Position numbers and translations under genes: made by a program. Below the pieces are notes generated by a model that had not been told where the DNA came from, did no database searches, and worked only from the letters and a program-made list of their open reading frames with translations. 64,000 bases of DNA from Arthrobacter tumbae. Its GTDB lineage: Bacteria > Actinomycetota > Actinomycetes > Actinomycetales > Micrococcaceae. Of the stretch, positions 61,160-64,000 are shown in pieces (position 1 is the first letter of the stretch; every line of letters starts with the position of its first letter). Location: assembly GCF_016907495.1 (NCBI RefSeq), contig NZ_JAFBCC010000001.1, positions 2,666,001 through 2,730,000 on the forward strand, read 5' to 3'.

Positions 61160-62302
61160 TCAGGAAACCCGGGCGGCGCCGTCCGCCGGGGACACCGCGA
61201 AGATGGCCGGCTCGGTGAAGCCCGCTGCGGCGAAGGCCGCCGTCACCGCTGAACCCACGCGGTCCAGATCCTCCAGCTGAACCAGCGCGATGGCCGAGCC
61301 GCCGAAGCCCCCGCCCGTCATGCGGGAACCCAGTGCGCCGGCTTCCCGGGACGATTCAACGGCGAGGTCGAGTTCGGCGCAGGAAATCTCGAAATCATCC
61401 CGCATGGACACGTGGCTGGCATCCAGCAGGGGCGCAATGGCCCGTGGTCCTTCGCTACGGAGGAGCTCGACGGTGGCTTGCACCCGTGCGTTCTCCGTGA
61501 CGACGTGCCGTACCCGGCGGAATGTTTCCTCGTCCAGCAGGCCGGATGCCTCCTCGAGGTCCTCCTCGCTGAGGTCGCGCAGCGCCGGAACGCCCATGAC
61601 GTCGGCGCCGACCTCGCACGCACGACGGCGTGACGCGTAACCGCCGGTGGCATGGGAATGGCTCACCCGGGTGTCGATGACAAGCAGAGCCAGGCCGTTC
61701 TCCTGCAGCGGCAGGGGGACAAGCTCGGCGTCCTGCGTGCGGCAGTCCAGGAACACCGCGTGTCCGACTTTGCCGAGCAGCGACGCGGACTGGTCCATGA
61801 GCCCCGTGGGTGCGCCGACCATCTCGTTCTCGGCGCGCTGGCCGATGAGCGCGAGTTCCGAGCCGTTGAGACCAAGCCCGAACAGCTCATTGGCTGCGAC
61901 AGCGACAGCGCACTCGATGGCGGCGGACGAGGACAGGCCGGCTCCGACGGGAACCTGCGAGTCAATCAGCAGGTCCATGCCCCTGATCGAATGGCCCGCC
62001 TGACGCAGGGCCCACAGGACTCCCACCGGGTAGGCGGCCCAGCCTTCGACGTCGCCGGCGGCCAGTTCATCCAGGTCACTGATGATGACCTCGCCGGAGC
62101 TGGAGAACGTCGAGCTGACCCGGACGGTGGAATCTTCCCGGACGGAAGCTGCAACCTGCGTGGCCCGGTCGATCGCGAACGGCAGCACAAACCCGTCGTT
62201 GTAGTCGGTGTGCTCACCGATCACGTTGACCCGGCCGGGGGCAGCCCACACCCCGAGGGGTGCGTGCCCGAAGCGATCCTCAAAATGCTGGACGAGAGTC
62301 AT
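61160..62302 (-). CDS. galK: galactokinase
   Basis: GHMP kinase of 380 aa phosphorylating galactose at C1 (Leloir pathway). Galactokinase signature GRVNVIGEHTDYNDGFVLP near residue 24, ATP loop VPVGAGLSSSAAIECAVAVA and C-terminal RMTGGGFGGSAIALV. It overlaps galT by 4 nt and is the last gene of the operon. Confidence 0.96.
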   Translation of the reverse strand: MTLVQHFEDRFGHAPLGVWAAPGRVNVIGEHTDYNDGFVLPFAIDRATQVAASVREDSTVRVSSTFSSSGEVIISDLDELAAGDVEGWAAYPVGVLWALRQAGHSIRGMDLLIDSQVPVGAGLSSSAAIECAVAVAANELFGLGLNGSELALIGQRAENEMVGAPTGLMDQSASLLGKVGHAVFLDCRTQDAELVPLPLQENGLALLVIDTRVSHSHATGGYASRRRACEVGADVMGVPALRDLSEEDLEEASGLLDEETFRRVRHVVTENARVQATVELLRSEGPRAIAPLLDASHVSMRDDFEISCAELDLAVESSREAGALGSRMTGGGFGGSAIALVQLEDLDRVGSAVTAAFAAAGFTEPAIFAVSPADGAARVS

Positions 62303-63435
62303 GCTGTGACCTTCCCTGTGGGTGTTGCGGCGCGCAGGGTGGCGGCAACCTGCTCCGGAGTGGTGTCGTTGATGAAAGCGCCCATTGCTGCTTCCGAACC
62401 GGCGAGGAACTTCAGCTTATCCTCGGCTCTGCGCGGAGAGGTCAGCTGCAGGTGAAGGTAGCCGGCCTCGCGCAGCTCAGGAACCAGCGGCGCCTGATGC
62501 CACGCGGCAATGTACGGGGTGGGTGTGCTGTAGATGCCGTCCACGCGGGCGAGCAGGTCGAGGTACAGCGTGGTCAGCTCGTCCTTTTCCTCGCCGGTCA
62601 GTGCGGCGATATCAGGAACGTGACGGTGAGGCACGAGGTGGACCTCGAGCGGCCAGCGCGCTGCGAACGGCACGTACGCGCTGAAGTGTTCGCCTTCGAG
62701 CACCATGCGCTCGCCGGACTCACGCTCGGACTTCAGGACCGAGCCCATGAGGGTTCCGCGCCCGTTGACGGCGTCGAAATAGCGCCGGGCAGCCTGGCCC
62801 ATCAGTGCCGCACGCGGCGGAACGAACGGGTAGGCGTAGATCTGCCCGTGTGGGTGCAGTAGCGTCACGCCGATGTCAGCGCCGCGGTTCTCGAACGGGA
62901 AAACCTGCCGGATGCCGTCCATGGCGGAGAGCGCTTCAGTCCGGTGGGCCCATGCTTCGATGACCGTGCGCGCCCGCTCCGGCGGCAGGGACCCGAAGGA
63001 GCCTTCGTGGGAGGAATCGAAGGCGACCACTTCGCACCGTCCGAAGGCCGTCGTCGTCGTGCCCCAGCCTGTGCTGGCGGGCTGGAGCTCCGGCAGTTCA
63101 CCGAGGTCGGGTCCGAAGGAGGAGAAGCGGTTTTCGAACACCACTACCTCGTAGTCGGCGGCCGGAACTTCGGACAGGTTGCCGGCTGTGGAGGGGCACA
63201 GCGGGCACTGGTCCGCGGGGGGCAGGTGGGTGCGTGTCTGCCGGTGTGCGGCCACGGCCGTCCATTCGCCGGTCAGCGGGTCGTAGCGCACGTCTCCCGT
63301 GCCGCCGCGCGGCGGGAGGCCACGCGAATCGACGACGGAGGCAGGATCGCGGTGCAGCGCCGCCGCCTTTTCGCTGGAGTCGAAGTAAATCAGCTCGCGC
63401 CCGTCGGATAAGCGGGTGGGGGTTACCTGGGTCAT
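62299..63435 (-). CDS. galT: galactose-1-phosphate uridylyltransferase
   Basis: Enzyme of 378 aa exchanging UMP between UDP-glucose and galactose-1-phosphate. Zinc-type pair CPLCPS, the active-site HPHGQIYAYPF (nucleophilic His) and PHRHVPD are visible, in the histidine-triad fold. ATG 63435 overlaps the regulator stop, so regulator-galT-galK are coupled. No galE lies inside the window. Confidence 0.95.
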   Translation of the reverse strand: MTQVTPTRLSDGRELIYFDSSEKAAALHRDPASVVDSRGLPPRGGTGDVRYDPLTGEWTAVAAHRQTRTHLPPADQCPLCPSTAGNLSEVPAADYEVVVFENRFSSFGPDLGELPELQPASTGWGTTTTAFGRCEVVAFDSSHEGSFGSLPPERARTVIEAWAHRTEALSAMDGIRQVFPFENRGADIGVTLLHPHGQIYAYPFVPPRAALMGQAARRYFDAVNGRGTLMGSVLKSERESGERMVLEGEHFSAYVPFAARWPLEVHLVPHRHVPDIAALTGEEKDELTTLYLDLLARVDGIYSTPTPYIAAWHQAPLVPELREAGYLHLQLTSPRRAEDKLKFLAGSEAAMGAFINDTTPEQVAATLRAATPTGKVTA

Positions 63436-64000
63436 GGTGTGTCCTGGGGATTGGAGGATGTACGGGTTGGGGGAGTGAGGATGCTGGTAGTCCGGGCATA
63501 GCGTGGGTCATCCGGCGGGGAATCGGTCACGATGCAGTGCACTCGCTCGATCCCGGCGATGCGCGCCAGGCTCACCGTGCCGAACTTCGTGGAGTCAGCC
63601 AGAACGACCAGCCGGCCGCACTGTTCGGCGAAGGCACGGTTGGTGTCTGCCTCGGCGAGGTTGGGGGTGGTAATCCCGGCCTGGGCGTCCACACCATGGG
63701 CACCCATGAAGCAGAGATCCACGTTGAAGGACCGGACGGTGGAGGCGGCGATGGGTCCCACCAGCGCCTCGGAGGGGGAGCGCTCGCCGCCGGTGAGCAG
63801 GACGGTCACGCCGGGAGGGGCGCTCCGGTGCAGCTTTTCGGCGGCCGGCAGGGAATTGGTGAGGATGGTCAACGGCCCGGAGAGGTGGTCGACAAGGCGG
63901 TACGTGGTGGTGCCGCCGGTGAGTGCCACGGTCATGCCCGGTTGGATGAGGGCTGCCGCCGCTGCCGCGATGGACTCCTTGGCCTCCGGGCGCTGGTCTG
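63432..64000 (-). CDS. DeoR/GlpR-family transcriptional regulator (5' end outside window)
   Basis: C-terminal 189 residues of a sugar-phosphate-sensing repressor. KESIAAAAAALIQPGMTVAL, TGGTTTYRLVDHL and FMGAHGVDAQAGITTPNLAE match the DeoRC isomerase-like effector domain, with LADSTKFGTVSLARIAGIER near the end. The N-terminal winged helix lies beyond base 64000. It is coupled to galT and galK and probably controls them in response to a galactose metabolite. Confidence 0.9.
   Translation of the reverse strand, partial: DQRPEAKESIAAAAAALIQPGMTVALTGGTTTYRLVDHLSGPLTILTNSLPAAEKLHRSAPPGVTVLLTGGERSPSEALVGPIAASTVRSFNVDLCFMGAHGVDAQAGITTPNLAEADTNRAFAEQCGRLVVLADSTKFGTVSLARIAGIERVHCIVTDSPPDDPRYARTTSILTPPTRTSSNPQDTP

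Overview
The window is high-GC DNA from an actinobacterium. It is most like a member of the Micrococcaceae (Arthrobacter and relatives), judging from the strong G/C third-position codon bias, frequent GTG starts, several apparently leaderless genes (a TANNNT box about 6 nt before the start codon) and gene sets such as sdhCDAB, mazG-eno-ftsB-DUF501-ppx and glyA/folD. It looks chromosomal. I see no insertion sequence, prophage or CRISPR array. The only accessory-looking patch is around 13.8-15.4 kb.

Region by region: 0.3-3.6 kb holds a secreted, chaplin-like, 16-copy repeat protein with an LAxTG-type cell-wall anchor. 3.7-7.9 kb has a BASS-family transporter facing an ArsR-like regulator / MFS / Gfo-Idh operon. 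7.9-13.2 kb is a sugar ABC system (ATPase, permease, lipoprotein) behind a ROK repressor. 13.2-15.4 kb has a gamma-carbonic-anhydrase-like protein and a winged-helix/nuclease-like gene flanked by copies of a small dispersed repeat. 15.4-19 kb is a one-carbon folate module: purU with a DUF1737 gene on one strand, glyA, a tiny Cys-rich gene and folD on the other. 19-22 kb is a NodIJ/Drr-type exporter and a VOC protein. 22-24 kb is a CHRD-domain surface protein with a lipoprotein class F sortase. 24-28 kb carries xth, trpS, an RNA-ligase-like (2H) protein and a BrkB-family membrane protein. 28-31.5 kb is sdhCDAB.

31.7-35.2 kb has manC, an M20 amidohydrolase and an LLM flavin enzyme. 35.4-45.5 kb is a nucleoside uptake and salvage block: a BMP-type ABC transporter, cytidine deaminase, thymidine phosphorylase, a DedA protein, adenosine deaminase and MazG. 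45.6-51 kb is eno, an FtsB-like divisome protein, DUF501, Ppx and a mycosin-like S8 protease. 51-53.4 kb has NADH dehydrogenase 2, a GNAT/CHY-zinc-finger pair and a short-armed tRNA with a UAA anticodon. 53.6-59.6 kb is a branched-chain amino acid type ABC system, with the binding protein convergent to livHMGF. LivH carries an N-terminal secreted beta-sandwich extension. 59.7-64 kb has a GroES-like protein, a Bax-inhibitor-1 family protein and a Leloir operon (DeoR-type regulator, galT, galK) that runs off the right edge.

The pieces add up to a free-living, substrate-versatile aerobe: nucleosides, sugars and amino acids are imported by ABC systems and fed into deoxyribose, galactose and one-carbon pathways, with electrons entering through Ndh and Sdh. 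No single novel defence or biosynthetic system is evident. The most unusual items are the decaying-cysteine chaplin-like array, the LivH fusion, the class I tRNA with a leucine anticodon, the lipobox class F sortase pair, the repeat-flanked nuclease-like gene and the Cys-rich microprotein between glyA and folD.
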